Source: Henckelia pumila
Lineage: Eukaryota > Streptophyta > Magnoliopsida > Lamiales > Gesneriaceae
Direction of reading: 5' to 3'
Length of the DNA stretch: 64,000 nucleotides
Assembly (NCBI RefSeq): GCF_033568475.1
Contig: NC_133123.1
Span: 620,001-684,000 of the forward strand
Positions 20,131 to 33,789 of this stretch are shown piece by piece; position 1 is the first letter of the stretch; each line of letters begins with the position of its first letter. The notes below the pieces were generated by a model. That model made no database searches, was not told the origin of the DNA, and worked only from the letters and a program-made list of their open reading frames with translations. Position numbers and translations under genes: made by a program.

Positions 20131-22778
20131 AAAATAATAAAAACTATACACATATGCCCATACATATATGTATAAAAATTAAAAATACTACCAATAAATA
20201 AAATTTTTAAAACAAAAGCTTAAGTAAATAATAAACATGATACCACTGAAAATCTTACGTCACGCTAAAATAAAAATAAAAATAATATCCAAGTTAAAAT
20301 CCATAAACCTCGAATGCGGAAACATAATAAAATTATTTCTCTCAACTACCGGAAACTGAAAATATGAAACATGTTTTATAAATTCTCAAAAGTACTCAAA
20401 CATGCTAAGACTCAATGCGACGGTCATGGGGCCACTGTCATGCTCACTCATACGTCCTCGCCACCGGTAGGAGTTACATAGAAATCATCATGCTCACCTG
20501 CACCAAATAACTGTAGTGAGCCTAGAGGCACAATATGTCTAAACCTTGGTAACAAGGGTTAAAATAATGCATCACATAATCATACTAATACATATACATA
20601 ATCCATGACCATGCGTGCATGCTCTTAAAATAATGCATCAAAATACTTCGATGTCATAACTTTCATCATAAAATAACATTCATGTGCTATATCATATAAT
20701 ACATAACATCATTTAAGCATGTCATAATCATAAAGAACATAGTAGGTTATATCCATGAGTGTGGCTCGTAATCATGAGCGACTGATCAGTCTAAGAACCA
20801 TCGTACGTGGCGGTGGATAAATCCACCTCTATGCTGGTAGTAAACTACCCTGTGCTCGGTGGTAAAAGTACTTATACTTAAAAATAACTTTCATGCATAA
20901 AATAAATTAAATATATATTCCGGACTTAGTAAATTTTCATGGGTTGGTTCATACTGCTGATCACTCACTCTTAGCCCATTAAATATTAAGGTGGCTCATT
21001 AATTAAATAAAAGCCCAAAAATCATATTTTAACCCAAATAACTTAATTAAACTTAACTGGGCCTAAATAAAAATATTTAAGCTCGTTAACTTAATTAAAC
21101 CCAATAAATCTCTAGACTGACCCAAAAATCTACGGACTGGCCCAAAAATTCCCATGGGCTCCCAAGCTCATAAAAATCATTCGGCTAACTTAAATAAATT
21201 ATTTAAAGCCCAAAATAAAATTATTTGGAGGCCCAAATAATTTTCTATCTAATTAATTGGCCAAAAAACCACTTAAAACATCAAATACTTAGAAATTAAA
21301 ATACCCGAGCCCAGCCCACCAAAAATGGACCCGGACCAACCTAACCCGACCCAGGCCCCAAGACCCAACCCGGAACTGCCCAAAACCCTAACTCGTTTCC
21401 CCCTTGTTCCTTACTCTCGGCTGCGACCAGCTTCTGTTCAGAGGCATCAGCCACCCTACTCCGACAACCCAATGGCAGTATCACCACCACCTACACCTAG
21501 AATACTTTAAGAAGTTTCCAGAAAACCAAAAACCAGCCCAAACGGAGTCCTAATGAAGGAGAACGAACAAAAACAAAATCTGCCTAATTTTGCTCGCGCG
21601 CTGCGCGCGACGCCGGACTTCCGGCCATTTGGCCTTCCAAATCCACCATCACTGGCTAGAGAACTACCTGTAATAACTTCCTCTACGTCTTGGGGTTCTA
21701 ACCCGATTGGAATCACCCTCAAACCCATCCTATACAGTGCACACGAACCATTCTCCCAAAACCGCTCAAATTGTAATTGTTGCGCATCAGAAATACATGG
21801 CTTCGGTTCTAGCCTCTTCCAGCCCCAAATCCTGACCAAGCTCAACCATGTAGACCCTAAGACACTCAACTAGCCATGCACCAGTAGCTAGACCTTCACC
21901 ATGGCAGAAACGTGAGGCATGAAGTAAGCAAATATAAAAAACGTGAGCATGCAATGAAATAACTCAATCCTCTTCAAAACTTTTCTTGATAAACCGAGTA
22001 AAAACATGGTGAATCTATTATAAATAATGTAAATAGCTTATATGGTGAGAAATAAAAAGAATAGACATGCCTTATTGAATAGAATCGGAGAATATCGCGT
22101 GTACGACTCCGGGATGACGAACGACGAACAAACTCGATAAAAACTCCAAGGGTCGGCTATGGTGGTCTGGAAATCTGCTTTTGGTCGATGAAATGGGGGG
22201 GGGGGGGAAGAGGAGAGTGGAATGGGAAAAGCGTAGGTTTTGGGGAGATTAAGATTAATTTAGGTGATAATTAGACTAATTAGGTAGATAATTACTTAGG
22301 ATAGATAATATTCTAAAAATATAAAACTTTTAAACTTTTAAATACATTCTAATGTATTCTATAAACTTAAAATCCCGAAATATAATATTAGGGTATTTTT
22401 AAAAGTTGATAAAAGTCATTAAAATGACTCATTTTGGCTAAAAACGGCTTTCTAAAATGCATAAATAAAATACCATAATTTTTCAGAATAAAAACTTCAA
22501 AAATAATAATTTATGGCTACTAAAATCTCCTAAAAATAATTGGGATGAAATATCTTTAACTCGTCCGTCCACGGTTCCGTCTACGCGATCAAAATAATAA
22601 ATTTCTTAAAAATCTAGAATTTTCATAATTATGGGTTAAATGCTAAAATAATTTAAATCATGCATATATAACACATAATAACACATAAATAATATTTAAC
22701 CCACAAGTATAAATTTTAAATAATTATCTTCCTTAATTATGCATGCGAATTTACGGGAGAAAAATACCAGGAGCTACA
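20131..22778 (-). mobile_element. Ty3/Gypsy LTR A with leader (minus orientation)
   Basis: Read on the minus strand, an LTR of about 2.5 kb starts TGTAGCTCC (22778) and ends TTTTCA (20247). It is followed by TGGTATCA, a tRNA-Met-type primer-binding site, and a short leader to about 20131. On its other side (22779-22850) lies a polypurine-like AAGGGGTGGAGAA preceded by the CGAATTTCGATGACGAAATT words that end many plant Gypsy polyproteins. The LTR is thus flanked by both a 5'-type and a 3'-type internal piece. A 13-bp G run sits near 22196. It is a fossil; no coding domain remains. Short frames near 21325 and 21553 look like LTR transcript sequence. Confidence 0.65.
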
Positions 22779-23190
22779 ATTCTCCACCCCTTAAATTGAA
22801 TTTCGTCATCGAAATTCGACTGATCAAACTCTAATAACGGAGTCTCTCAAAAATCCAATTTACTAAATCCACGATTACCTATCTAGTTTCCAAGTTTCAA
22901 TATCCCAAAATTCATGCTCCTGCTGCGCACTCTGATAAACAAAGTATTTATCCTTCCCAGATGTCCTCTTTCATCTCCATCAAACCTACATTTATAAATA
23001 TCCGCTGCTGAAACACCTCGTAAAGAGAATCATTACCATTTAATTACATTCCACTTGAAACGATCGAACACTCGAAGGATTTTTTTTTTTAAAATGTAAA
23101 TTTAAACCCCACATATATGCCCATACATATATGTGTCACTACAAAAAAAAATTAGTTTTTATTCCACGTAATGAAATATATGATAAATTG
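22779..23190 (-). mobile_element. Residual internal region between two Gypsy LTRs
   Basis: About 400 bp carry the 3' polyprotein end words at 22790-22850 and, at the other side near 23110-23135, the leader-like palindrome CATATATGCCCATACATATA also present near 20150. Nearly all of the internal region is lost. It links LTR B and LTR A as a much-deleted fossil. Confidence 0.5.
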
Positions 23191-25376
23191 GTTGATCTCT
23201 AGCAGTTTTAAAACGCCTAATTAATTTAAAGGAAATGCAAGCGCGCGATGGATGCTCAGAGGTCCTCGCCGCCAGTCGGGACCACATCATCAGCTACAGT
23301 ATCAAGCTCATCTGCACCATTTAGATCTAGTGAGCCTAGAGGCCCAGCATGCTCTATAATATACATAACAAGTACTACTAAATAAAACCACATGCAAGCA
23401 CATGACGCATATAAAAATAACCTAAGGATTTTAATGCATGCATGAACGTAAAATCATATGCGTAATAATAAATCATAACATAATCATATCATAATTACAT
23501 AACATAAATATGGCATGTCGTAGTCATAAAAATCTTTGATGTGGGTCATATCAGTTAAGTGTAACCTAATTTGATTGATCAACCTAAATCCATCGTACGT
23601 GGTGGCGGTCTGTGGGGTGTACCCCTAACGCCCTATGCCACTTCACCCAATCTTTGGGGATCCATAGGCTCATAATCGTAAGTGAAAAGGTCATCGGGCC
23701 CGGTATCCTGACCTCCAGTCCCGTGTTTGTCACAAATCACATCAATTATCCCAAAAATTATTTTTTTCTTCACATGTCATCACTTTAACGTAAATCATAT
23801 GCATAAATCATGAATTAAAATATTAATTTTCCTTGAAAACTTTGCCCGTAAATATATATTTAATTTATTTTTATAAAAATAATTTTCATATCAGAATATT
23901 AAATATACGTCTATTAAATATATATTTACGGACTATTATTTTGCCACGGCTGGTTCGATTTGTTGCTGCTTAACCTCAGCCCTAAAACTAGATCTGGCCC
24001 ATTAACCCTTACCAAGGCTCAAACACTTAAATTAGCCCCATTATTCATAAATTAACCCAATTAGATCAAAGTTGGTCCAATTAACTCTAATCTACTCGAG
24101 CCCAAGAAATTTGGTCCAATACTAACTTAAGCCTTAACCCAATAAATTTAATTCAAGCCCAGAATATTCACTATTTAAGCCCAATAAATTAAATTCTTAG
24201 GCCCAACACCAACCCAAATTACACAAGCCCAAATAAGTAACCCATACCCAACTCATGGCCCATTAATTAATTGACCCAGACCCAGACCCACTTAAGTTAT
24301 GACCCGATCCACTAACTCAAACCCGGCCCGACTCGGACCAGCCCACCTGGGCCGAGCCCAAGTCACAACCCAGCCCCACTCCCTTCTCTTCGGCATCTCC
24401 AAACTCCCGACTCCTTCCCTTGTATCGTTCCCTCTGCTCTGACCACCATGGCCGGAGCCCAACCGGCAGGACCACCCCATGGTCCTGCCGGACCATCCTA
24501 CCCAGCCACGGCCCGGGCTCACGAACAGGAGTCCCGCGCAGAATCCTATGCGCAACAACACTCCATCCCCTCACCCTACATCTCTAGCCACCTCTGCGCC
24601 ATGACCGGCCTTCCATCCAGCCCTCAACACACACCCCGATAACACCCACACGGCCAGCAACATAAAGACCAACCGGGCTCAAAAACAAAATGGGAAAGCG
24701 AGCAGAAATGCAAAAAAAATCAGGATGATAGAGCATGAAATTTAAAAAAAATCTAGAACTCTAAACCACAAGAAATGCGTGAACACAAATTTATCAACAA
24801 TGGAACATTATATCGATCTAAATGGCGCATAGGAAGAAAAATGAACATGCCTCAATCTGTAAAATAAAAGTATGAAAACGAAGGCTGCGACGAGGCGATC
24901 GTGATTCCGCAGCTATCTTGAAATTTAATCAGGATTTTCGTGTGGTGTGTGCAGGTGGAGAGGAACGGCTAATGGCGCCCTAGAATTCCCAGAAATCAGA
25001 AATGTCGTGAGGAAAGGGATAACAAGGAGTGGATTAGGCTTTCAAACGGGCCTTAAAAGAGAATAGGTCATGGGCCCAATATCGTTAATTGTTGATGGGC
25101 TTATATAAAAAAAAATAAGAATTTAGCCCAACTCAATTATTTTGGATAATTTTAAATGCTAATTTTCGAATTTAAATCGGGCCCAAATTCAAAAACATGC
25201 TAAAATCCCTTAAAATGACCCGATTAGATGAAAAATAAAGTTTAAAATATTTATATATATAAAAACCTAAATTTTTCAATGAAATAAACCTTAAAATAAT
25301 TATTTAATTCTATTTAAAATATTTAAATCCCCTATTTATGCATTACGGTTAATGTAAAGAAATTCTAGATGTTACA
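23191..25376 (-). mobile_element. Ty3/Gypsy LTR B (minus orientation)
   Basis: Read on the minus strand it starts TGTAACATCTAGAATTTC at 25376. It shares blocks with LTR A, such as the words around AGTGAGCCTAGAGGC and GTCCTCGCC, but the two have diverged strongly and so belong to different subfamilies or are old. Its 3' border is not sharp. There is no gene; small frames near 24450 are GC-rich LTR sequence. Confidence 0.55.
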
Positions 25377-27100
25377 CCACTGTAAACAAAATCTGATATT
25401 TTATACAAATCTTAGTACTATAATGAAAGTACAACCACATACTTATCTCAACTTATATGTAAAACTCAAATATTAACTCTATTATTCATCTTCCTAAACA
25501 CAACAATCGCACTATGCCAAAACTTGACTGATTTCATATGCTTATACACTCTACTCATCAATCCTCCAACATTCGTGAGCCGAACTTTTGTTCCCAAATT
25601 TACTTATTAAAGCATAAGATTACAATATCAACTCCAATAAATTCAACTTGTAAAGCTTATCCACACACTAGCCTTCTATAACAAGTTAAACATCTTTGAG
25701 TCGAACATCTGTCATTCATCGCAATTTTCTTCAACTTATCCATTTAACACTACGCTTCCAACTATTGAACACTTGAAAGTCTTAAATCTCGAGTGCTATA
25801 AATCCATGAAACCCAAAAAGTGAATTTAGTGTCAAACGTCATGCACAACATAAATTCTCCTAACGTTAGGAATATGCTTAAAATATATGAATTCTAATTA
25901 TGTGGTTAGTTTAGGCTTAAGGCACTCATATTTTCCTATTGGAGGAGTGAAATCCCCAAACAGTATTTACATGTCATCGTCTCTAAATAGCGTAATCATA
26001 TAACATTCAGTGGTTAATTCCATATCATTTCCTAGTTGCCTCTACTTACAGTCCATGGAATCTAAACTCCTCAAAATCAAAATACTAAGTCAATTACCTA
26101 ATAAACTGAATAATCCGCTCACAAGTAATACGTGTTGGTTCCATGTACAGTCAAAACACAACTAGTACCTTTTCGCTAATGCACCCCAAAAATCTTGGTG
26201 GAGACACTCCTATAATATGACCTCGTAATTCAAATTTATACAACCCAAGGATATTGAAAGAACATCAATACAAATACTTATATACAATTAACCCCAACGT
26301 AAAACGAACGTATCGAGATAACAATTATAATATCAAGTCATTACCCTGACGCGTGATTTACACCTTCATCATTCGGTCATCACAATATCTATAACTCAGT
26401 CTGACAAGTTCCCAAATCTATTTATTTAAACATAGTGACTTGAACGTCAAACTCAATACAAACTTACTTGGTAACACCAACCATGCGAACCCTTAAGTCT
26501 TATCAAAGATTATCCAATTCTTTATCAAACAAACTCCACGATTATTCTTATTCTCAAAGATTCAAGAACCTGATACAAAACATACTTATCATCAATTTAT
26601 ACCTCATATAATTAAGAGTACAAACTTAAAACCCAAACCATCAAACTATAACCTTATGGTACAAGTGTCGTCTCCGAGAAAATCATGACTTCTTCGTCAA
26701 AGGAAAAACCTTAATATAAATGAATGACAATATGATATTTGTGAACCCAACTAGCATAATTTGAAACATGCGGACTTAATTCCCAAAAATATATATACTA
26801 GCCTCTATAAAGTAACATTTTAAATTCACCAAAGAAGAAAACAATACAACCCTCGATTAATCATTCTTGCGAGGAATCCTACTCTCGCCTCAAGCAATAA
26901 TTCTATTTCTATCACATAAACTTAATATCTCTTATCGGAATTTACCTTTATTGTTCTATCTTTGCTATACCCTAAAAAAAAGAATAAAATTTTTTTCCTA
27001 GATAGGCCCGCTACATCTTACCATCACAACCCAATAATTTATCAATAAAATCATTCTAACTTAAAATCAATAAGTTACTACAAAAAAAAAATTTAAGTGA
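25377..27100 (-). mobile_element. Degraded non-coding retrotransposon-like region
   Basis: The region is low in GC, rich in Cys/Asn-codon-like words on the plus strand, and has no sustained frame on either strand. Its position next to the start of LTR B suggests the 3' internal region of an old Gypsy element in minus orientation. I recognise no domain in it. Confidence 0.35.
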
Positions 27101-27173
27101 CAACACATATATCATAAATATCAAACTTAGTTTCAACAAAAGAAAACCGAATCTCAAAGTAGTAGATCTAAAA

Positions 27174-28490
27174 ATGAACTCCCCTGAAGGTGAACAACCC
27201 ATAGGAAATCCCCCAAGATATGCGGTTGAAACAGAAGAACCACATAGTGAGTTTCAGGTTGGAGAAAATTCACATCCAGCAGGAACCAGATCAAGAAGGA
27301 GTAAAATCCCACTCCATCAAACTCCTTACGGAAAAACTGTTTTAGATCCAATACATCCTTACGGAGTTATGTTAAACCTTGATGTTTTGGACTTCAAAAA
27401 CAGAGAAGATCTTATAGATGATTGGACGTCAGCTATGAGAATTGCAGCAGGGACATTAAATCTCAATAAAGAATGATTCATTAAACTTCTAGAAATGAGT
27501 CTAATGGGATCTGTCAAGATTGCTTGGGAGATGACTATGTCAGATACGAAGGAATCAATCTTAGCAGGAGAATACCTCAGCGAAATTGGAGAAAGAATGG
27601 CCACCCTATTTAAAGCACAATTCATAGGGGTAGACTATTTCAACAATCAAGATACAGAGAAAAAGAGAAGATATACTCAAGCTCTGTATAGCCTCGAGTT
27701 ACATGATATCTGTTTAGTTGATGAATACATTATGTTATTCACTAAATACAGATGGAATTCAGGAGTCGAGGAAAATGTAGCTATTCAGCTATTTTTCGCA
27801 AAAATGCCAAGTCCCTAGAGAGAAATGCTGATTAAAGAATACGTTCCAGGTCATCTTGACACTTTGGCAAGACGCGCGTCCTTTTTGAAAGGAAAATTGG
27901 CAGAATGGTGTCATATGGCAGCATTACAGAAGAACTACAAGAAAATAAGGGGTATAAATAAACGTACACCTTTATGTTGTAAAGATAATGATCTTCCAAC
28001 GATCATTGGAAACAGATCACAGGGATTTAAAATGAAGAAATTCAGAAGTAATCCCTACAATAAAAGAATGAGAAGTTCTTGGAAACCAAGAACATTTTGG
28101 TCCAAACAAAAGGCCAAATCTTATAGGTCAGGAAGAAGAAGTGGACCTACAAGAACATCCCCAGTAACAAGCTCATCACAAAGCAGGGGAAGAACACCAT
28201 CAAGAAGAACTTTCAGAAGAACTCATACAAGAGCAAGTGAAAGTTTCAAGGATTGCAACTGCTGGACATGTGGAGCAAGAGGACATATATCTACAAATTG
28301 TCCAGAAAATGAGAAAAAAGGAGTTAAACTCTTTGAAGCAACACCAGATATGGATGATGCGGTCTTCTTTCAAGATCTAGTCCAAGTATATCAATTTGAG
28401 GATATCCCCTCAGATGAAAGCATATACGAAGAAGAGATATTGTTTAGTCAAGAAGATTCTGAGGATGGATCAGAATCAGAATCAAAATAA
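27174..28490 (+). pseudogene. Fossil caulimovirid coat-protein region
   Basis: The region has an acidic N-terminal part, a middle matching the caulimovirid capsid core (IDDWTSAMRIAAGTLNLNKE and following), a Lys/Arg/Ser-rich segment, and a CCHC zinc knuckle (CWTCGARGHISTNC, 28260-28301). It ends in an acidic tail. It is part of the fossil element and is broken. Confidence 0.8.
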
Positions 28491-29715
28491 AGAAGAAGTA
28501 TTTCGGCATGAAACACATGAAAGTTTGGCTGGATTCTTTAGCCAAACCACGATATCTCATAATATGGTCCAAAGGATTATGAGAAAAAATCCAACATTAC
28601 AAAAGTACCAGGGATTTTCGGCAGGACAAGTAGAAAGAGTCTTAGGCAACCTAGGGTTTAGACAAATAAGACATAATTTGATTTACAAAGTATCCAGAAG
28701 GGAAATGGCAATCCCCATGGAGTTAACAAGTAATCAAATAGAGATACAGTTAATTCCTTTTGAAGAAATAAGAGAGGAATTGCAAAAGTTGAAAGGTGAG
28801 GTAGAAAGGAAGATGTCTTGGATTCATATTGGAGCAATCCAAATAATGATCAAGGCAACTTTTAAAGAAGGAATAGATTCACCCATAGATATCGTAGTAT
28901 GCGATAAAAAAATGGGGAATATTCAAGATGTTGTCCTGGGTACTATCTCAAGAAATCTTTGTGCAGGAAAAATTGTAGGAGTTATCTATCCAAGAATAGC
29001 CTACAATTTAGCTGACAGGGACTTTAGTCAAGCCTTGACGTTGCATCAAAACTTCAAGGAAAAGAGACTAATGAAGGAAGGTAATAGACCATATTCTATT
29101 ACATATCAAATTTCATATGCTCTTTCTAATACTCATCATTCTGAATTATTTATTAGAAATGAGTTCATTAAAATTCCAGAGATCTTTGGGAAAGTTGCTC
29201 ATGCAATATACCCAGAAAGAATCGAGTTTCCCAGAAAGAATCGAGTTTCCTTTAATTCAGGAAACAGACATTCAAATTCAAGACAGACCGATTCTATACA
29301 GAGACCTTAAAATAGAACCTCGAAGGTTATCTTTTCAAGGAAACCGAATGACAAGTAGGAGATGGGACAAATCTCCTATTCAAGAAATTTCACCAGAAGA
29401 AAAAGAGTTTTCTATAATAGGAAAACTTAGATCTCCAGAAGGATGGAAAGAAGTGAAAATAGTATTCGATATTATAAGTCATCGGAACCAGTTTCCTTGT
29501 AACTCGATTTACTATTTGGAACAATATGAAAAAGAAACTTACCAAGGATTGATAAATATTGGAGAATTGGAAGTTCAAATATGTGGAATTCCAGGAAAAG
29601 AAGTGGATCAGCTCATTCTTGGCCTAGAGTTTCTGGAGGACCATAAACCATGGAAACGCCTTGAAAAAAGAATAGAGTTCATGGCAAAAGAAAAGACTTG
29701 GAAGATTCAATAAGA
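28480..29715 (+). pseudogene. Fossil caulimovirid movement-protein region
   Basis: A 30K-type movement protein core is recognisable in GAIQIMIKATFKEGIDSPID, then IVGVIYPRIAYNLADRDFSQ and NRPYSITYQISYALSNTHHS. It overlaps the end of the coat region in another frame, an arrangement common in the family. It is broken. Confidence 0.75.
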
Positions 29716-29749
29716 ATTCTACGAAATGGAAAACCAAGAGAATTAGATA

Positions 29750-31990
29750 ACGGACAATCCCTTAATCAGATTCGAGAACTCTGTTTACAAACAGAGGAAG
29801 AAGCAGCTATTGAAATTAGTAAGTCATGAACATGATTTACTAGATCGCATTGAAAAGGTAGAAAGGAGTAACCATACTCTACCTTCTGAAGCCTTAGGAA
29901 GACTAAAGGTGAATAGTCTTAATCGGATTACTGAGTTACAACACAGTCTGTTAAAAATGGCAGGGCCATTTAGTAATCCCTTTAAAAAATGACAACAAGT
30001 CCTTTCTCCATATACATTCCGATAAGAATGTTGTATGAACAATATAAGGCTGAATACTTTGCAGCTTATATTGATTCGGGAGCAGGAATTTGTACAGCAA
30101 AAAGAGGAGTCTTCCCTGAAAAATGTGAAGAAGATTTGCCAAAAATTGCTGGACGAGATTTCTCTCGAAGAATTTTAATTCTTTGCAAAGGAATAAAACA
30201 AGCAGAGATCCTTATAGGAGGAGCAGGTCAGACACCTTGGTACAAGGTAAAGACACCACCAATCTATTTCCATGATACATGAGCTGATATCCTGTTAGGA
30301 AATAACTTCTTACAAATGTTTAAGAAGTACACACAAGACAATGAGTCAAGAAGACTTATGTTCACTATAATTTGTGATCATAAAATTATCGTTCAAAGAC
30401 TCAAAGTTGCTTTTTATCGACAATTGCCGATAATATTTCGCAGCCAGCGTGGTGATAAGGGACAACTTTTTCACCCAAAAATGAAAGATCCAAGAAGGTT
30501 TGGAGAAACCATGTTGAAAATAACAACAGAACAAGAACTCCAAACTGAGAATATGGAGCTTCTCAAGGTAACTCTAAATCATAGAGATATAGAGTTAGAA
30601 AATAAGGTATCCCTTGAAGATGTCAAAAAGAGGCTCAAAGAAAGTTATAATGAGCATCCTTTGGCATGGTGGGATAGAAATCAACTCAAAGTCAGTCTTA
30701 CTCTAAAGAAAGGCAAAGAGTATGAATTCGTCAGATATAAGCCTATCCCGATGAACATAACAGATCAAAGGGATATGAGAATGATTATCAAGGAACATTT
30801 GGACCTTGGTCTAATCAAAGAAGGAGTTTCACCATATAGTAGCCTAGGTTTTCTGGTCAAAAATCATGGTGAAATAAAAAGAGGGAAACCCAGGTTAGTT
30901 ATTAACTCCAAGGTATTAATAAAATCCTAGAGTTTGACGGGTACTTCATACCTAGTAGAGAACATCTAATTAGCTGTGTACGAAATGCTAGAGTGTTCTT
31001 AAAATTTGATTGTAAGTCTGGATTCTACTAGATAAGAATGGAAGAAGGTAGTAAGAAATTCACAGCCTTCTCTACTCCACAAGGACACTATATTTGGGAA
31101 GTTATGCCTATGGGATTGGCCAATGCACCCCAAATATTTCAAAGAAAGATGGATAATCTTTTTAAAAATTACTTCAACTTTATGTTTGATGAATTCTTAT
31201 AGCATCAAAAAACATAGACGAACATGTTAAACACTTAGAGATTTTCTCTAAAATTTGTAAACAAGAAGGACTGGTTTTATCTGAAAAGAAAGCAGTCATA
31301 GCAATAAGGAAAATTGAATTCATTGGTATTGAGATTGATGAAACTGAAATAATTCTACAACCTCATATTGTGAAAAAGGTAAAGAATTTTCCAGATAAAC
31401 TCAAAGATGTAAAACAACTCCAGAGTTTTCTAGGAGTAGTTAATTTTGCAGGGATGTTCATAAACAACCTAGCAATGTACAGAAAGGTGTTCAGTCCTTT
31501 GTTAAAAAAGGATGCCAGATTTATATGGACTGATGACCATACTAAAGGGGTAAACCAATTAAAGGAGATATGTAAGAATCTCCCAAAAATAGCTATACCC
31601 GTAGATGAAGATGATCTGGTATTATTCACGGATGCCAGTGACGAATGGTGGGCTGCAGTCCTTACCAAGATCACCCCGGATGGAGAAATACCATGCAGAT
31701 ACTGTAGCGGTCTTTTTTCAGAATCTGAGGCCATCAGATGGCATATCAACGAGAAGGAATTTTATGCAGTTAAAAGGGCTTTTGAAAAATGGCCATTATT
31801 TTTACTTGCTAAAAAATTCACGCTGAAGGTTGATAACACCCAGATAAAAGCTTTCTTAAGAAATAAGATTGAATCCAAACCTGAGAAAGCTAGGTTATTA
31901 AGATGGCAAGCATTATGTCAAAATTATATTTTTGATATTGTTATTATTAAATCTCATGAAAATATTCTTGCAGATTTCTTAACAAGAGAT
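29750..31990 (+). pseudogene. Fossil caulimovirid protease, reverse transcriptase and RNase H region
   Basis: A retropepsin-like motif (AAYIDSGAGICTA) lies near 30060. RT blocks follow from about 30660 (FVRYKPIPMNITDQRDMRMI, LGLIKEGVSPYSSLGFLVKN, FTAFSTPQGHYIWEVMPMGL). RNase H lies at about 31610-31985 (LVLFTDASDEWWAAVLTKI, WHINEKEFYAVKRAFEKWP, ILADFLTRDG). The domain order is that of caulimovirid pol, with no integrase. It is broken. Confidence 0.85.
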
Positions 31991-33362
31991 GGAATGCAGT
32001 GACGTGGATTCCATCATGAAAATGCAGAGGCATCTCAGGGAACAACTTGGGTTGCTTCAAACCGAGTTCAACCAGTTAGTCATTAATGCTGAAATGGCTG
32101 GCAGGTTACAACAAGCCGATCGGATCAAAGTATCTAATCGTATTACTGGATGTATGCAAGCTCAAACTCAACTATGGGCGGCTATTCAAGGGCCAATTGT
32201 TAAAGCTATAGAGAAACCATTGGTTTCTCATAAACATGATATGTTAAAACCATTGGTTTTACAAGAAGAAAAATTACAGCCACTGGTTGTAGAACAAAAG
32301 GTTGAGGATTCCAAAACCCAAGAAACAAGTGCTAATCTATCATCAACTTTTGATGAATTGGATGAAGCAACAATTGATGAGAAAAACTCATCAAGTCAAC
32401 CCTCCGCCTCTGGGATAAAAGAGGAAGAGATCAATCTTAGGCCCAACACTGACAAGGGTAAATCTAAGATTGATACTAATCCAGCTATTATTTCTCCATT
32501 CCAGGTTTATCAACAAAGGTGGGAGAAATTAAAGACAAGGAGTGAAATAAATTCGAACACTTGCAGGGTTGATGTTGCAGGAATATATCCAAGGGTTTGG
32601 CTAAAAAACAATGTCAATCCTAAGGATGTAAAGCTCTGGTATGAATTTGGGGCTTTGACCTCAGTTTATACAACGTCGCCAAGCTTCCCGGAGATATCAC
32701 AGTTATCAAAATGGATCCAGGAAGCAGTTCAAGAAACATGGGCAAATAATGATCATTTGTCCAGAAGAGATGTGCTAGAATTATATTTCTTCAGTGCAGC
32801 TCCAGAGCCAACAGGAAAAGGATCACACGAACAATTTCATTTCATCAAGCTAAGGAGACCTGATTTGACGAGCCATAAATTTATCAAGGATCCTAAAGCT
32901 GAAGAAATACCCTTGGTGTCCACTTTTGGAGAAAATGAAATCTCAACCAGAAGGGCATGTGGTATTTGGGTCTGTCTCACCGAGATGGACAAAGTCAAAT
33001 TTCCGTTCAAATTCTACCAAAATTCTGTGAATGGATCGTTCCTGTTAAACACAATGACAGGAAAAACTACGGCTTTCGCAGAAGAACTCTTCGAAAAGAA
33101 GAGAAACTTTTTGTGGAACAACAAGCTGCCGGGGAGTAAAGAAACTCGTCGAAAAATTTGTAACATGGCTCACATAGGAAGATGGTCAGAGGTTATCTGC
33201 CCAGAATGTCCTGATCAGAAGGAGCCAGAGTTCGGAAAAACATTCAGACCCCGAACGGATCGAAAAGATTTTTCCGAGACAAGCAAAGGTGGACAGGGAC
33301 CACCAAAGATGCATTTTTTCAGGGGACCACTGCAAAAGCAGAAGATGCCCCGACAAGAATAA
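31989..33362 (+). pseudogene. Fossil ORF in the transactivator/viroplasmin position
   Basis: This is a long frame of about 457 codons overlapping the end of the RNase H region. It holds a helical N-terminus (MKMQRHLREQLGLLQTEFNQ), an acidic Ser/Thr-rich middle, and a globular part with VYQQRWEKLKTRSEINSN and VWLKNNVNPKDVKLWYEFGA. The C-terminus is basic and contains a Cys pair. Its position matches the translation transactivator of cavemo-, solendo- and caulimoviruses; sequence recognition alone is weak. It is the best preserved part of the fossil. Confidence 0.6.
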
Positions 33363-33424
33363 AGAAGACATGTGAGGAGTATAGAGCCAAAAGAAAAAGG
33401 ACGACATGTGACTCCTCCACCAAC

Positions 33425-33650
33425 AAACGATGCCATCAATAATGGCATAACAGGACAAGGTGGATAACGGGTGATTCATCCACTAGCTAAAGATGCCATT
33501 AATAATGGCATAGAAGGACAGGACAAACAGCTGTAAGATTCCCTGAAGTTTCTCGGTGAAACGAGTGGAACCTCAGCTATAAATACAAGCGTTCAAGGAA
33601 GCTGAAGACATCGATCATTCCCTTCAGTTTTCTTACAAATAAATTGTTGT
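33425..33650 (+). promoter_or_regulatory. Fossil pararetroviral promoter and poly(A)-signal region
   Basis: Two copies of an imperfect palindrome built on TGCCAT...ATGGCA (33429-33449 and 33492-33512) precede TATAAATA (33578-33585). An AATAAA signal follows at 33638-33643. The layout of upstream repeats, a TATA box and a poly(A) signal just downstream is that of the caulimovirid intergenic promoter. Confidence 0.65.
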
Positions 33651-33789
33651 AAAATTTCTCTTTCTATTGTATAAATTTTCTTTTATGTATTTCAAGAACA
33701 AGGCTACTATGAGTAGCTAAACAAGTTGTCTTCTCCTCTTCAAAGGAGTTGATTTATGTAATAATATTATGTCTGAATAATTTTTCTAA

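Noticed and set aside
21325-21873. Pro-rich plus-strand frames and an antisense frame of 120 codons
   Set aside because: They lie inside the long Gypsy LTR, where GC-rich transcribed sequence gives chance frames on both strands.
22196-22208. Run of 13 G as a possible G-quadruplex control element
   Set aside because: It is a single homopolymer in a dead LTR. Homopolymer length is unreliable and there is no further G-tract spacing.
24292-24642. Gly/Trp-rich and Pro/His-rich frames on both strands
   Set aside because: This is the GC-rich part of LTR B. The frames shadow each other and show no conserved domain.
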